A stretch of DNA of 64,000 nt from assembly GCA_963752045.1 (NCBI GenBank), contig CAVVWN010000011.1, positions 62,001-126,000 on the forward strand, read 5' to 3'. The stretch comes from DATKDF01 sp963752045 (GTDB lineage: Bacteria; Acidobacteriota; Vicinamibacteria; Vicinamibacterales; SCN-69-37). Positions 48,996 to 58,734 of the stretch are shown here, one piece after another. The notes below the pieces were generated by a model, which was given only the letters and a program-made list of their open reading frames with translations, was not told where the DNA came from and did no database searches. A program made the translations under genes and the position numbers. Numbering within the stretch: the stretch's first letter is position 1; every line of letters starts with the position of its first letter.

Positions 48996-50258
48996 GTGGA
49001 GGACGCGGTGCGGACTCGGGTTCTGGCCTTCGTCATGGCGGGCGGTCGGGGTGAACGGCTCGATCCGCTGACCCGGTACCGCACCAAGCCGGCGGTGCCC
49101 TTCGGCGGGCGCTACCGGCTCGTCGACTTCGTGCTCAGCAACCTCGTCAACTCCGACATCACGGCGATCAACGTTCTCACCCAGTACAAGGCGCAGTCGG
49201 TGCTCGAGCACGTCCAGTACGCCTGGGCGCATCGCGTGGTCGGACGCGACAGTTACGTCACCGTGGTTCCCGCCCAGATGCAGATGGGCGACAGCTGGTA
49301 CCAGGGCACGGCTGACGCCGTCTACCAGAATCTGAACCGCCTGCATCAGTACCGGCCCGATGTCGTGGCGGTGTTCGGGGCCGATCACGTCTACAAGATG
49401 AACGTCCGCCAGATGCTCGAAGGCCATCTGGCCTCTGGCGCCAGCCTGACCATCGCCTGCCTGCGGGTGCCAAGGGCGGAAGCCTCGGCCTTTGGCGTCG
49501 CCGACGCGGACGCCTCCGGGCGCATTCTCGGGTTCATCGAGAAGCCGTCGGACCCGCCTGGTCTTCCAGACGATCCGGACGCGTCGTTCGTGTCGATGGG
49601 CAATTACCTGTTCAATGCGGACGCTCTGGTAGAGGCGCTCGACGCCGACACGGCCACCGCGGACTCCACGCATGACTTCGGCCGCGACATCATCCCGAGG
49701 CTCGTCGAGGTCGGCGGTGTGTTCGCGCACGACTTCAGCCAGAACGTCATTCCGGGATCGCGGAACAAGATCGAGCGGGGCTACTGGCGCGACGTCGGGA
49801 CGATCGAGTCCTACTACGAGGCGAACCTGGATCTGAAGAACGTCACGCCGCAGCTCAATCTCTACAACCGCGAGTGGCCGATCCACTCGGCGACGTTCGA
49901 CGACCCGCCTGCCAAGTTCGTGTTCGACGAGCCGGGCCGGCGCGGGGAGGTGCTGCAATCGGTGCTGTCGGCCGGCTGCATCGTCGCCGGCGGTTATGCC
50001 AAGGACTGCGTGTTCGGCCGCAACGTCGTCCTCCACGCAGGGGCGGAAGTGCGCGAGTCGATCCTCATGGACAACGTCGAGATCGGCAGCAATGCCAGAG
50101 TGCAGCGGGCCATCATCGACAAGAACGTCGTCGTCGAGTCCGGGGACGCCATCGGGTTCGATCCGGACCGCGACGGCAGGCGGGGCGTCATCTCGGACAC
50201 GGGCATTGTCGTCATCCCCAAGCAGACCACCGCCTTCGATTTCTCCGATCGAGCCTGA
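48996..50258 (+). CDS. glgC: Glucose-1-phosphate adenylyltransferase
   Basis: GlgC makes ADP-glucose from ATP and glucose-1-phosphate, the committed step of bacterial glycogen synthesis. The 420-residue protein has the nucleotide loop VMAGGRGERLDPLTRYRTKPAVPFGG, the FVLSNLVNSDI segment, the catalytic VVAVFGADHVYKMNV, the sugar-site GFIEKPSDPP, YWRDVGTIESYYEANLDL and a C-terminal left-handed beta helix (CIVAGGYAKDCVFGRNVVL, VQRAIIDKNVVVESG). The length is that of bacterial GlgC. The start is GTG at 48996. No other glycogen gene lies in the window. It converges with the ADOP gene. Confidence 0.94.
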   Translation: MEDAVRTRVLAFVMAGGRGERLDPLTRYRTKPAVPFGGRYRLVDFVLSNLVNSDITAINVLTQYKAQSVLEHVQYAWAHRVVGRDSYVTVVPAQMQMGDSWYQGTADAVYQNLNRLHQYRPDVVAVFGADHVYKMNVRQMLEGHLASGASLTIACLRVPRAEASAFGVADADASGRILGFIEKPSDPPGLPDDPDASFVSMGNYLFNADALVEALDADTATADSTHDFGRDIIPRLVEVGGVFAHDFSQNVIPGSRNKIERGYWRDVGTIESYYEANLDLKNVTPQLNLYNREWPIHSATFDDPPAKFVFDEPGRRGEVLQSVLSAGCIVAGGYAKDCVFGRNVVLHAGAEVRESILMDNVEIGSNARVQRAIIDKNVVVESGDAIGFDPDRDGRRGVISDTGIVVIPKQTTAFDFSDRA

Positions 50259-50274
50259 TAGGCTCGCCCGCGTA

Positions 50275-50299
50275 GGGCGGACTGCACTTCAGTCCGCCC
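50275..50299. terminator. Strong stem-loop between convergent glgC and ADOP genes
   Basis: A perfect 10-bp stem GGGCGGACTG / CAGTCCGCCC with a 5-nt loop CACTT. It lies 16 nt after the glgC stop codon and 3 nt from the end of the converging permease gene, the right place for a bidirectional terminator, though there is no T-run. It belongs to the same palindrome type as 47889-47908. Confidence 0.55.
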
Positions 50300-50302
50300 G
50301 AC

Positions 50303-52708
50303 CTATTGCCGAAGGGCCTGGATGGGATCCTGCCTGAGCGCCCGCCGTGCGGGAATGTAGCTCGCGATGGTCGCCACCGAGATCAGCGTCACCGCCACGG
50401 TGGCGTACGTGGCCGGGTCAGAGGGCTCGACGCCGAAGAGCAGGCTCGAGATGGCAAACGCGAGGCCAAGACCGCCGACGAGGCCGAGTGCGACGCCGAC
50501 GGCCGCGAGCGCCACGCCCTGAGAGACCACCTGCCGCACGACGTCGAATGCCCGCGCGCCGAGCGCGAGCCGCACCGCGAACTCCTGCCTGCGCTGCGCG
50601 ACCGAATACGACATCAATCCGTAGAGGCCACCGGTCGCGAGCACGAACGCGAGCAGCGCAAACGACGCGAACATGCCCTGCAGCAGCCGGTCGCTCGCCA
50701 GGAGTTCCCGAAACGCCTGGTCCATCGACTTCACGTCGAAGACCGCCTGATCCGGATCGAGCGCGCGGACCTCGCTGCGAACCACCTCGGCGAGTGTTGC
50801 CGGGTCCACGGTGGTACGCATGGCGACGGAAAGGGCCCGGCTGGGATGCTGGGCAAACGGCACGTACAAAGCCGGGTCGAAGTCCTCGGTGAGCTCCTGC
50901 CGGTTGAACACGTCGTCGACGACGCCGACGATTTCCAGCCAGGCGCCCGACGCGGGCATCGCGATGCGGCGTCCGATCGGATCGTCATCCGGCCAGTAGC
51001 GGCGGGCGGTCTCGGCGCTCACGAGCGCGACGGCAGGGCTGTCCGACCGGTCGGCGTCGGTGAAGGACCGACCGGCGACGAGCAGCACGTCGAACGTACT
51101 GAAGTAATCCGGACTGGCGACCGTCTGGATGGCCCACGGCCGGTCAGTGGGGTTCGGTACCGGCCGTCCCTCGATGGTGAAATTCGTCGTCGGCGGCTGG
51201 CCAAAGATCGGCAGCGCGCTGGTGGCGGCCACGCGCGCCACGCCTGGCAGACGACTCAGTCGGTCGAGCAGGGCGGCGACGAACTGCTGGGCGGAGGCGT
51301 CGTCACCGTAGCGTGGGCCGTCGAGCTCGATCTGCAGGGTCAGCACATTGGCTGGATTGAAGCCGATGTCGAGCCTCGACTGCGCCCTGGCCACCTGGAT
51401 GACGAGGGTCGAGAGCACGAGGAGCGTCGCCGCGAGCGACAGCTGCGCCACCACGAGCGCGTTGCGGCTGCGGCGGCCCCGGCGGCCTCCGCTCGTGCGT
51501 CCGGCCCCTTCGCCAATCGCCTGACTCAGGTTCATGCGTGCGGCCGAGAGCGCCGGCAGCAGGCTGAAGATGAGCGGCGTGACGACCGACAGCACGGCCA
51601 CGAAGACCAGCACGCGATGGTCGATCTCAATCTGCTTGAAGAACGGCTCGTAGCTCACGGCCTTGATGATCCGCAGACCGCCGGTGGCCACGGCCAACCC
51701 GATCGTGCCGCCGACGAGGCCGAGGAGCAGGCTTTCGGCCAGCAACTGCCGAACGAGCCGCGAGCGTCCGGCGCCGATGGCGGCCCGGACCGCGAGCTCC
51801 TTTCGCCGGGCGACCGCCCGGGCCAGCATGAGATTGGCGATGTTGGCGCAGGCGATGACGAGCACGAACGTCACCACGAGTCCCAGCAGGCTCAGGATGA
51901 CCCACGTGTTGCTCCCGGTCATCGACTCGAAGATCGGCACGGTTTGCGCGCTCCAGCCGGCGCTCGTGACGGGGTTGTCGCGTGCCTGTCGTTCGGCGAT
52001 GGCCGCCATTTCCGCCCTGGCCTGTTCGATGCTCACGCCGGGTTTCAGGCGGCCGAAGACGCGCAACTGACGCACGTCGCGTGGAGCCTGGGCATCGATC
52101 ACGTAGGGCGTCCATGCCTCCACCAGACTGAGCGAGCCGAGCTCCATGTCAGGCGTGACGACGCCAATGACGGTGTGGGGCGTGCCGTCGAGCACGAGCG
52201 ACTGGCCGATGACCTCCGGGTCACCGGCAAACTGGCGCCGCCAGTAGCCATCGCTCAGCATCACGACAGGGGCCGCGCCCCGCTCGTCGTCGCCGGCCTG
52301 GAAGCGGCGGCCGACCGTGGCGCCGATACCCCAGATCTCGAAGAGGTTCGCCGTCGCCCGAATGGCCTGGAGGCGCGTGGCGTCGCCACGTCCAGTGAGG
52401 GTGTGCGTGTCGTTGCTGAATCCACCCAGTTGTTCGAACGACCGGGCGCCTTCGCGCCATTCGACGAAGTCGGGGTCCGAGACTGAGGCGCGCTCGTCGC
52501 CGCGTTGAGGGTCGATTGACCAGACGGCGGCTATGGTGTCGCCATCCTGGAAGGGCAGGGGCCGGAGCAGGAGAAAACTGGCGATGCTGAAGATGACGGT
52601 GTTGGCGCCGATCGCCAGCGCGAGCGTGACCACGACGACGCTCGTGAAGCCGAACTGGCGGACCAGCAGACGCACACCGAATCGCAGGTCTTGCCAGAAC
52701 TCGTACAT
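50303..52708 (-). CDS. ADOP-family MacB/FtsX permease (no PadR partner)
   Basis: An 801-residue duplicated orphan permease, about 100 residues shorter than the other two because it lacks the prefix domain. It opens directly at FWQDLRFGVRLLVRQFGFTSVVVVTLALAIGANT, with a MacB-like domain, FtsX helices around ANLMLARAVARRKELAVRAAIGAGRSRLVRQLLAESLLLG, a second unit, and a last FtsX domain with GGLYGLMSYSVAQRRQEFAVRLALGARAFDVVRQV. No regulator or ATPase is adjacent. The start ATG 52708 follows a run with GGAGGCCC. Function unknown. Confidence 0.9.
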   Translation of the reverse strand: MYEFWQDLRFGVRLLVRQFGFTSVVVVTLALAIGANTVIFSIASFLLLRPLPFQDGDTIAAVWSIDPQRGDERASVSDPDFVEWREGARSFEQLGGFSNDTHTLTGRGDATRLQAIRATANLFEIWGIGATVGRRFQAGDDERGAAPVVMLSDGYWRRQFAGDPEVIGQSLVLDGTPHTVIGVVTPDMELGSLSLVEAWTPYVIDAQAPRDVRQLRVFGRLKPGVSIEQARAEMAAIAERQARDNPVTSAGWSAQTVPIFESMTGSNTWVILSLLGLVVTFVLVIACANIANLMLARAVARRKELAVRAAIGAGRSRLVRQLLAESLLLGLVGGTIGLAVATGGLRIIKAVSYEPFFKQIEIDHRVLVFVAVLSVVTPLIFSLLPALSAARMNLSQAIGEGAGRTSGGRRGRRSRNALVVAQLSLAATLLVLSTLVIQVARAQSRLDIGFNPANVLTLQIELDGPRYGDDASAQQFVAALLDRLSRLPGVARVAATSALPIFGQPPTTNFTIEGRPVPNPTDRPWAIQTVASPDYFSTFDVLLVAGRSFTDADRSDSPAVALVSAETARRYWPDDDPIGRRIAMPASGAWLEIVGVVDDVFNRQELTEDFDPALYVPFAQHPSRALSVAMRTTVDPATLAEVVRSEVRALDPDQAVFDVKSMDQAFRELLASDRLLQGMFASFALLAFVLATGGLYGLMSYSVAQRRQEFAVRLALGARAFDVVRQVVSQGVALAAVGVALGLVGGLGLAFAISSLLFGVEPSDPATYATVAVTLISVATIASYIPARRALRQDPIQALRQ

Positions 52709-52820
52709 GGAGGGCCTCCGGGATTGCCGGGTTCTGCTCTATGGACGGCCTTTCCAGGGGTCCGGTTCCACCGGACCGGGGCGGGGTGCCGGTGATGATG
52801 CTTCGTCCGGGGTAGCCGGT

Positions 52821-52826
52821 TATCAT
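52821..52826 (+). promoter_or_regulatory. Possible -10 box TATCAT ahead of the DUF2007-like gene
   Basis: TATCAT ends 7 nt before ATG 52834. A GAGAGG stretch lies between and could serve as a weak ribosome site at the extreme 5' end. Confidence 0.35.
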
Positions 52827-52833
52827 CGAGAGG

Positions 52834-53394
52834 ATGACCGCCGAGCCAAGAACGCCGATCGTGCCTGTGTTTCGAACGGCCGACGAGGGCCTGCTCCCGC
52901 TGGCGACCCTTGCGCTCGACGAGGCCGGGATCGAGTACACCGTTCGCAAGGCAGGATTGTCGGAGGTATTCGGCGTGAGCCACCCCACGCCCGGATTCGA
53001 GTCCACGGGATTGGCCGTCGAGGTCCTGGTCCTTGCCGACGATGCAGAGAGAGCCCGGGAGCTGCTGGCCGAGCTGGAGCAGGGGCAGCCGGTTGCTGTG
53101 CCTGGTCTCCAGGCCGGGGAGGTCCAGGGGGCAGCCGCCGCCGAGGCCCCCCCGGTCCCGGTTCGCGTCGAGCTCGTCGACGGTGACACCGGCCAGCCGG
53201 CTGGCGCCCTCTCGGGCGCCCAGTTCGAGTGGCTTTCGTCGCGCCTCGTCCTCGAGTCGCCCGACGATCGCGATTATTGGGTAGATGCCGCGACAATCGA
53301 GATGCTCGAGGCGGAAGGCGCCGACGCCGAGCTTCTGCAGACGCTCCGCCGGGCGCTCGGCACCCGGGACGGCGTGAACCTCATCTGGCGGTGA
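52834..53394 (+). CDS. DUF2007-like putative signal-transducing protein
   Basis: A 186-residue soluble protein. The N-terminal 75 residues (VPVFRTADEGLLPLATLALDEAGIEYTVRKAG, EVLVLADDAERARELLAEL) have the fold and length of DUF2007, a small ferredoxin-like domain sometimes called a signal-transducing protein. A Pro/Ala linker leads to a C-terminal domain (VRVELVDGDTGQPAG, LSGAQFEWLSSRLVLES, DYWVDAATIEMLEAEGADAELLQTLRRALG) found in similar acidobacterial proteins. No function is known. It is divergent from the ADOP gene, with a 125-nt gap. Confidence 0.7.
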   Translation: MTAEPRTPIVPVFRTADEGLLPLATLALDEAGIEYTVRKAGLSEVFGVSHPTPGFESTGLAVEVLVLADDAERARELLAELEQGQPVAVPGLQAGEVQGAAAAEAPPVPVRVELVDGDTGQPAGALSGAQFEWLSSRLVLESPDDRDYWVDAATIEMLEAEGADAELLQTLRRALGTRDGVNLIWR

Positions 53395-53501
53395 GGCCGG
53401 AAGCCGCACGCCGGCGCTCGATCCTGCTCGGGCTGCGCTGAGCTTCGGCGAAACGTGCAACCCGTGACGCCTGATCATTGCTGAATCCGCGGGCCGGCCC
53501 T

Positions 53502-53691
53502 CCTCCACGCCCTCCACGAACTCCGCGGTCCGTCCCTCGACACCCTCCACGCCCTCCACGCCCTCCACGAACTCCACGGTCCTTCCCTCCACGCCCTCAC
53601 GCCCTCCACGCCCTCCACGAACTCCACGGTCCTTCCCTCAAAGCCCTCCACCCCTCCACAAACTCCACGGTTGATACACTCCACGCACTCG
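53502..53691. repeat. CTCCACG array without a palindromic core (element E)
   Basis: An array of 9-bp units (CTCCACGCC, CTCCACGAA, CTCCACGGT) arranged in larger repeats of about 50 bp; the marker GAACTCC(A/G)CGG recurs at 53518, 53569 and 53619, and AACTCCACGG at 53661. It is the same unit family as in elements A-D but has no inner palindrome. It ends right at the ATG of the TRAP permease (53692). The 110 nt before it, after the stop codon at 53394, show nothing notable. Confidence 0.85.
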
Positions 53692-55674
53692 ATGGTCTCG
53701 TCCACCAGAGTCCTCACCCTCCTTCTCAGTGCCCTGTCATTGACGTGGGTGCTCGTCGTCATCAGCCCGCAGACGTACCGGCCGCTCATGCTCCTCGTGG
53801 GCGTCTGGGCGACGTTTCGGGCGTTCCCAACCTCGGGCCGGTACGGGCCTGCCGTCGACCTCGTGTGGGTCGTGCTCGCGCTCTTCGGGCTCGGGTGGCC
53901 GCTCGCAAGCGGCGAGGCTTTTCTCTATCGGGCCGCCGGTCCGACCGGCGGCGACGTGGCCGCCGGTCTTGCGGCGATGCTCGTCGTGCTCGAGGCCGCG
54001 CGGAGAACCACGGGCTGGGTGCTGCCGGTATCGGCCCTGGGTTTTCTCGCGTACGCCGCCGTGGGGCCGTGGCTCGGGAGCGTCGGCCTGTCCGGCATCG
54101 CGCATCGCGGCTACGACCTGCCGCGGCTCGTCGGCAACCTCTACATGACGCTCGAGGGCCTCTACGGCGTGCCGCTCGACGTGGCCGTCACTTACATCAT
54201 CCTGTTCAGCATCTACGGCGCGGTGCTCGAGCAGTCGGGAGCGGGGAAGTTCTTCCTCGACTTCGCGATGCGTGTCTCGGCGCGAGGCAATCCTGCGAAA
54301 GCGGCCGGCCGGTCCGTCACGCTCGCCGGGTTTCTGCTCGGCACGGTGTCGGGCAGCGGCGTCGCGACGACGGTGACACTCGGATCGGTGGCCTGGCCGA
54401 TTCTCCGGCGGGTCGGGTACACGCCGGAAACCGCCGGCGCCATCCTCGCCGCCTCGGGCATAGGCGCCTTGCTCGCGCCGCCCACGCTTGGCGCGGCCGC
54501 GTTCATCATCGCGGAGTACCTGCGCATCTCGTACCTGCAGGTGCTCGTCATGGCCACGATTCCGGTCATCCTCTATTACGTCAGCATCCTGTTGATGATT
54601 GAAGGGGAGGCGGCGGGGGCGGGGGGTGCGACGGGTACGACAGGTACGACGGGTACGACAGGTACGACAGGTACGACAGGTACGAGGAACGAACTGACGC
54701 AGTTGGCATTACTTGAAGAAGACGCGCGCCCCGAGCCAGCGCGCCACCAAGTACCCGTCGTACCCGTCGTACCTGTCGTACCCGTCGTACCTGTCGTACC
54801 CGTCGTACCTGTCGTACCTGTCCAATATCTTCACTTCTCCTCCCTGATCATCGTCGCCTACCTGATGTGGGCGGGGTTCACGCCTTTTCGGGCCGTGTTC
54901 TACGCGATGCTGGCGGCCGTGGTGCTGAGCTTCGTGCAGCGGACCGATCGGCTGGGGCCGCGGCGAATCGTGCGGGCGCTCGAGACCGGCGGGCGCGATC
55001 TGCTCCCGATTCTGGCTACGACGGCCGTGGCTGGTCTCATCGTCGGGGTCGTCACGCTGACGGGCCTCGGGCTCAAGGCGGCCGGCGTGATCGTCGGCGC
55101 CGCCGGCGGAGGCCTCGTGCCCACGGTGCTCCTTGCTGCCGTGGCCGTCTGGTTCCTTGGATTGGCCGTTCCCGTGACCGCCTCGTACATCATCTCGGCC
55201 GTCATGGTCGCGCCGGCCCTGATCATGGTCGGCGTGCCGGACGTGGCGGCGCACATGTTCATCTTCTATTACGCCGTGCTGTCGGAGGTCAGCCCGCCGA
55301 CCGCGCTTGCGCCGTTTGCCGCTGCGGCGATTACCGGCGGCCGGCCGATCCCTACCGTCATGCTCACATGGAAGTTCGCCTTGCCGGCCTTCCTCGTGCC
55401 GCTGGCCTTCACGCTTCACCCGTCCGGCATGGGACTGCTCATGCAGGCGGGCCCGGTCGCCGTGGTGACGAGCAGTCTGACGGCGCTCGTCGGTGTGGCG
55501 GCCGGGGCGATGGCGCTGAGCGGCTGGATGCTCCGGCGCCCGACGGTCGCCGCCCGGTCGCTCGCCGCCGCCGGCGGCCTGCTGCTCCTGCATCCGGCCG
55601 CGCTCACCGATATCCTCGGACTCGGGCTCGTCGCGGCCGCCGTGGCCATCGGGCGGCGGCGGCGGCGCGACTGA
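53692..55674 (+). CDS. TRAP transporter fused permease (4TM/12TM) with inserted repeat
   Basis: A 660-residue membrane protein fusing the small and large TRAP permease subunits. The first third has four helices; the large subunit starts around GVPLDVAVTYIILFSIYGAVLEQSGAGKFF and has AGRSVTLAGFLLGTVSGSGVATTVTLGSVAWPILRR and IGALLAPPTLGAAAFIIAEYLRI, and later FIFYYAVLSEVSPPTALAPFAAAAI. Such fused permeases pair with TAXI binding proteins; one lies at 47.9 kb. Residues about 312-379 are a low-complexity insert, GTT repeats, a short spacer, then VVP repeats, encoded by an inverted array. The start is ATG 53692; an upstream TTG would lie inside the repeat. Confidence 0.9.
   Translation: MVSSTRVLTLLLSALSLTWVLVVISPQTYRPLMLLVGVWATFRAFPTSGRYGPAVDLVWVVLALFGLGWPLASGEAFLYRAAGPTGGDVAAGLAAMLVVLEAARRTTGWVLPVSALGFLAYAAVGPWLGSVGLSGIAHRGYDLPRLVGNLYMTLEGLYGVPLDVAVTYIILFSIYGAVLEQSGAGKFFLDFAMRVSARGNPAKAAGRSVTLAGFLLGTVSGSGVATTVTLGSVAWPILRRVGYTPETAGAILAASGIGALLAPPTLGAAAFIIAEYLRISYLQVLVMATIPVILYYVSILLMIEGEAAGAGGATGTTGTTGTTGTTGTTGTRNELTQLALLEEDARPEPARHQVPVVPVVPVVPVVPVVPVVPVVPVQYLHFSSLIIVAYLMWAGFTPFRAVFYAMLAAVVLSFVQRTDRLGPRRIVRALETGGRDLLPILATTAVAGLIVGVVTLTGLGLKAAGVIVGAAGGGLVPTVLLAAVAVWFLGLAVPVTASYIISAVMVAPALIMVGVPDVAAHMFIFYYAVLSEVSPPTALAPFAAAAITGGRPIPTVMLTWKFALPAFLVPLAFTLHPSGMGLLMQAGPVAVVTSSLTALVGVAAGAMALSGWMLRRPTVAARSLAAAGGLLLLHPAALTDILGLGLVAAAVAIGRRRRRD
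54628..54826. repeat. In-frame inverted array of GGTACGACA units inside the TRAP gene
   Basis: The left arm has six 9-bp units of GACGGGTAC/GACAGGTAC (54628-54687); after a 60-nt spacer the right arm has eight units of the complementary form GTACCCGTC/GTACCTGTC (54748-54826). All units are 9 bp, so the frame is kept, and they encode Gly-Thr-Thr and Val-Val-Pro runs. The location is a loop after the helix YYVSILLMIEGEA. Confidence 0.9.
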
Positions 55675-55827
55675 ATCTGGGATCTGGAATCTGGGATCTG
55701 GGATCTGGGAACCGCCCCGACGTTCGGCCGAAGCCCGACGTCGTGGAGACCGGATCTTCCGATCACGCGATCGCCAGATGCGCTGAGCTTCCAAGATTCC
55801 AGATCCCGGTTCCCAGATTCCAGATTC
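55673..55827. repeat. Inverted array of GATCTGGGA units
   Basis: The left arm (55673-55712) has repeated GAATCTGG and GATCTGGGA units and begins within the stop codon of the TRAP gene. The right arm (55789-55827) has the complementary TTCCAGAT and TCCCAGATTC. The 75-nt spacer shows no gene. The layout matches the arrays at 17.1 and 54.6 kb although the unit sequence differs. Confidence 0.8.
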
Positions 55828-55875
55828 ACACTCGCCGTGTTATCGTGAGGCCGGTTTTTCCGGAGGAATCACCCC

Positions 55876-58724
55876 ATGCGAACACCCAGACCCCATCTCA
55901 TCCTCGTAGCCCTGGTCGCGCTCGCGGTTGCCGCGTCGGCACCACTCGCGGGCCGTTCGGCGGCGCCTCCTGCTCCTCAGGCGTCGTCGGTGACCTCGCC
56001 GATGCAGGAGTGGGGGCACAACATCGGCGATGACTACTTCCTCGCCAACTACCAGCAGGCGTCGGCGTACTGGCGCAAGCTCGATCGCGAGTCCGACCGC
56101 ATGCAGGTGGTCGAGATCGGGCGCACGGCGCTCGACCGGCCGCAGCTCATGGCGATCGTCACGGCGCCCGAGAACTTCGCGCGTCTCGATCGCTACAAGG
56201 AGATCTCGAGCCGCCTGTCGCGCGCCCGCGGGCTCACCGACGACCAGGCCCGCGCGCTCGCCCGCGAGGGCAAGTCCGTGATCTGGATCGATGGCGGCCT
56301 GCACGCCACCGAGGTGCTCGGCGCCCAGCAGCTCATCGAGACGGTCTACCAGCTCGTCTCGCGCACCGACGACGAGACGACGCGGATTCTGAGTGACGTC
56401 ATCGTGCTGGCGGTGTTCGCCAATCCGGACGGCATGGACCTCGCAGCCGACAACTACATGAAGTACGGCGGCGGCGGCCTGCCGGTGCTCTACAACCACT
56501 ACGCGGGCCACGACAACAATCGCGACTCGTACATGAACGCGCTCCCGGAGACGACCAACATGAGCCGCGTGATGTACCGCGAGTGGTATCCGCAGGTCAT
56601 GTACAACCATCACCAGACAGGTCCCCAGGGATCGGTGATGTTCGCGCCGCCCTTCCGCGACCCGCACAACTACAACATTCATCCGAACGTCATCGCGGGC
56701 ATCGACATGGTGGGTTCGGCGATGCACACCCGGTTCATCGCCGAGCACAAGCCGGGCGTCACCTCGCGGCGCGGCGCCAGCTATTCCACCTGGTGGAACG
56801 GCGGCCTGCGGACGACGGCGTACTTTCACAACCAGATTGGGCTCCTCACCGAGACGATCGGCAATCCCACGCCGATGTCGATTCCGTTCGTCGTCAGCCG
56901 TCACATCGCCGACTCGAACAACTTCTACGCGATCGCGCCTCAGCCCTGGCGCTTCCGGCAGTCGATCGACTACTCGGTCACGGCCAACTACGCGGTGCTC
57001 GATCTGGCGTCCCGCTTCCGCGAGACGTTCCTGTACCGCATCTACCGGATGGGCGCCGACTCGATTCAGTGGGGCAGTGAAGACCACTGGACGTTCACGC
57101 CGCACAAGGTGGACCGCATTCAGGCGTCGCTCACGCCGCCCGGCGGCGGTGGCGCGGCGCCGGCGGCCGGGACGAGGCGGCGGCCGGGGCGGGCGCGGCG
57201 GGGGCGGCGGCGAGGCGCTCTGGAACGAGCTGCGCAAGCCGGAATACCGCGATCCACGCGGCTTCATCATGCCGGCCGGGCACGCCGACTTCGGCACGAC
57301 CGTCCGCTTCGCGAACGCGCTCATCAAGTCGGGCATCGAAGTGCAGCGCGCGACGGCGCCGTTCACCGTGGCCGGCAAGCAGTATCCGGCCGAGTCGCTC
57401 GTCGTGCGGGCCGATCAGGCGTTCCGGCCGCACGTGATGGACATGTTCGAGCCGCAGGATCATCCGGACGACATCCCGTACCCGGGCGCGCCGCCGACCG
57501 CGCCGTACGACGTCGCCGGCTACACCCTTGCCTATCAGATGGGCGTGGTCTTCGACCGGATCCTCGATCCGTTCACGGGGCCGTTCGTGGCACTGTCCGA
57601 CTTCGCCACCGTTCCGGCTGGCGCCATCCGGGGTGGGCAGGCGCCCGTCGGCTACTTCTTCAGCCACCAGTCCAACGACAGCTTCATCGCCATCAATCGC
57701 CTGGTCGCCGCAGGCGAGGAGGTGTCGTGGCTTTCGGACGGGCCGATGGGGCGGGGAACCTTCTACGTGGCCGCCAAGCCCACCACACGCGCCTTGCTCG
57801 AGAAGGCCGCCGCGGATCTTGGCGTGAGCTTCGAGGCGGCCACGTCGGCTCCCGCGGGCGGCAGCGAAGCTCGCGAAGCTCCGTATCGGTCTCTACGACA
57901 CCTACGGCGGTGGCATGCCCTCGGGCTGGACGCGACTGCTCTTCGAGAACTTCGAGTTCCCGTTCGAGGTGGTCTACCCGCCGATGCTCGACGCGGGGAA
58001 CCTGCGCGAGAAGTACGACGTGCTCGTGTTCAACAACTCGGGTCTGAGCACGGGCGGCGGAGGGCGCGGCGGCCGCGGTGGCGGCGGGGGAGCCGGCGGC
58101 GGGCGTGGCGCCGGTCCGGCCGGCCAGGTGCAGCGCGACCCGGCTGACAATCGGCCAGCCCCGATCGAATATCCGGAGGAGTACACCCGTCGCCGAGGGG
58201 CCTTCACGGCGACGTCGCTCAAGGCCGTCCAGGACTTCGTCGCCCAGGGCGGCACGGTGATCGCGATCGGCGGCGCGGCCGACAGTGCCATCGAGGCGTT
58301 CGGCCTGCCGCTCGGCGATCACCTCGTCGAGAACGGGCAGCCGCTCGGCCGGGAGAAGTTCTACGTGCCGGGCTCGGTGCTGCGTGTCGCGGTCGATCCG
58401 GCCAACCCGGTTGCCCACGGCTATGGCACGACGGCGGACATCTTCTTCGATGCCAGTCCCACCTGGAAGATGGACGCGTCAGCCGGTGCCGCGGGGGTCA
58501 CGCTCCGCAAGGTGGCATGGTTCGACAGCGAGACCCCGCTCAAGAGCGGATGGGCCTGGGGCCAGAACTATCTCAAGGACGGCATCCAGATGGCCGAGGC
58601 CACCGTCGGCAAGGGCCGCGTCATGGTCTTCGGCAACGACCTGCTGTTCCGCACCCAGCCGCACGGCAACTACAGGTTCTTCTTCAACAGCCTGTATCTG
58701 TCGGTAGCGCCCGACATGCGCTGA
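55876..58724 (+). CDS. M14-family zinc carboxypeptidase, secreted, two frameshifts
   Basis: A secreted peptidase of about 948 residues. After the signal peptide (LILVALVALAVAASAPLAG) the M14 domain shows the zinc motif GGLHATEVLGAQQ near 143, ANPDGMDLAADN, HDNNRDSYMN, the third ligand in VMYNHHQTGP, and the catalytic glutamate in LLTETIGNPTP near 335. The second half holds Gly/Arg-rich linkers and a beta-rich C-terminal domain. One extra base in the Gly-rich stretch at about 57140-57210 and another near 57860 shift the frame. Conserved sequence resumes each time, so I treat this as one gene. A GGAGGA ribosome site precedes ATG 55876. Confidence 0.8.
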
Positions 58725-58734
58725 CACATGACAA

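Noticed and set aside
53475..53789. Open frames across the arrays encode VEGVEGVEFVEG-like repeats and might be repeat proteins.
   Set aside because: They arise because the unit is 9 bp and lacks stop codons in some frames. They have no ribosome site, lie antisense to or in promoter regions, and share no non-repeat sequence.
47869..55674. TAXI binding protein and TRAP permease as one operon.
   Set aside because: They are separated by glgC, a converging permease gene and a divergent gene, so they cannot share a transcript. A functional link remains possible.
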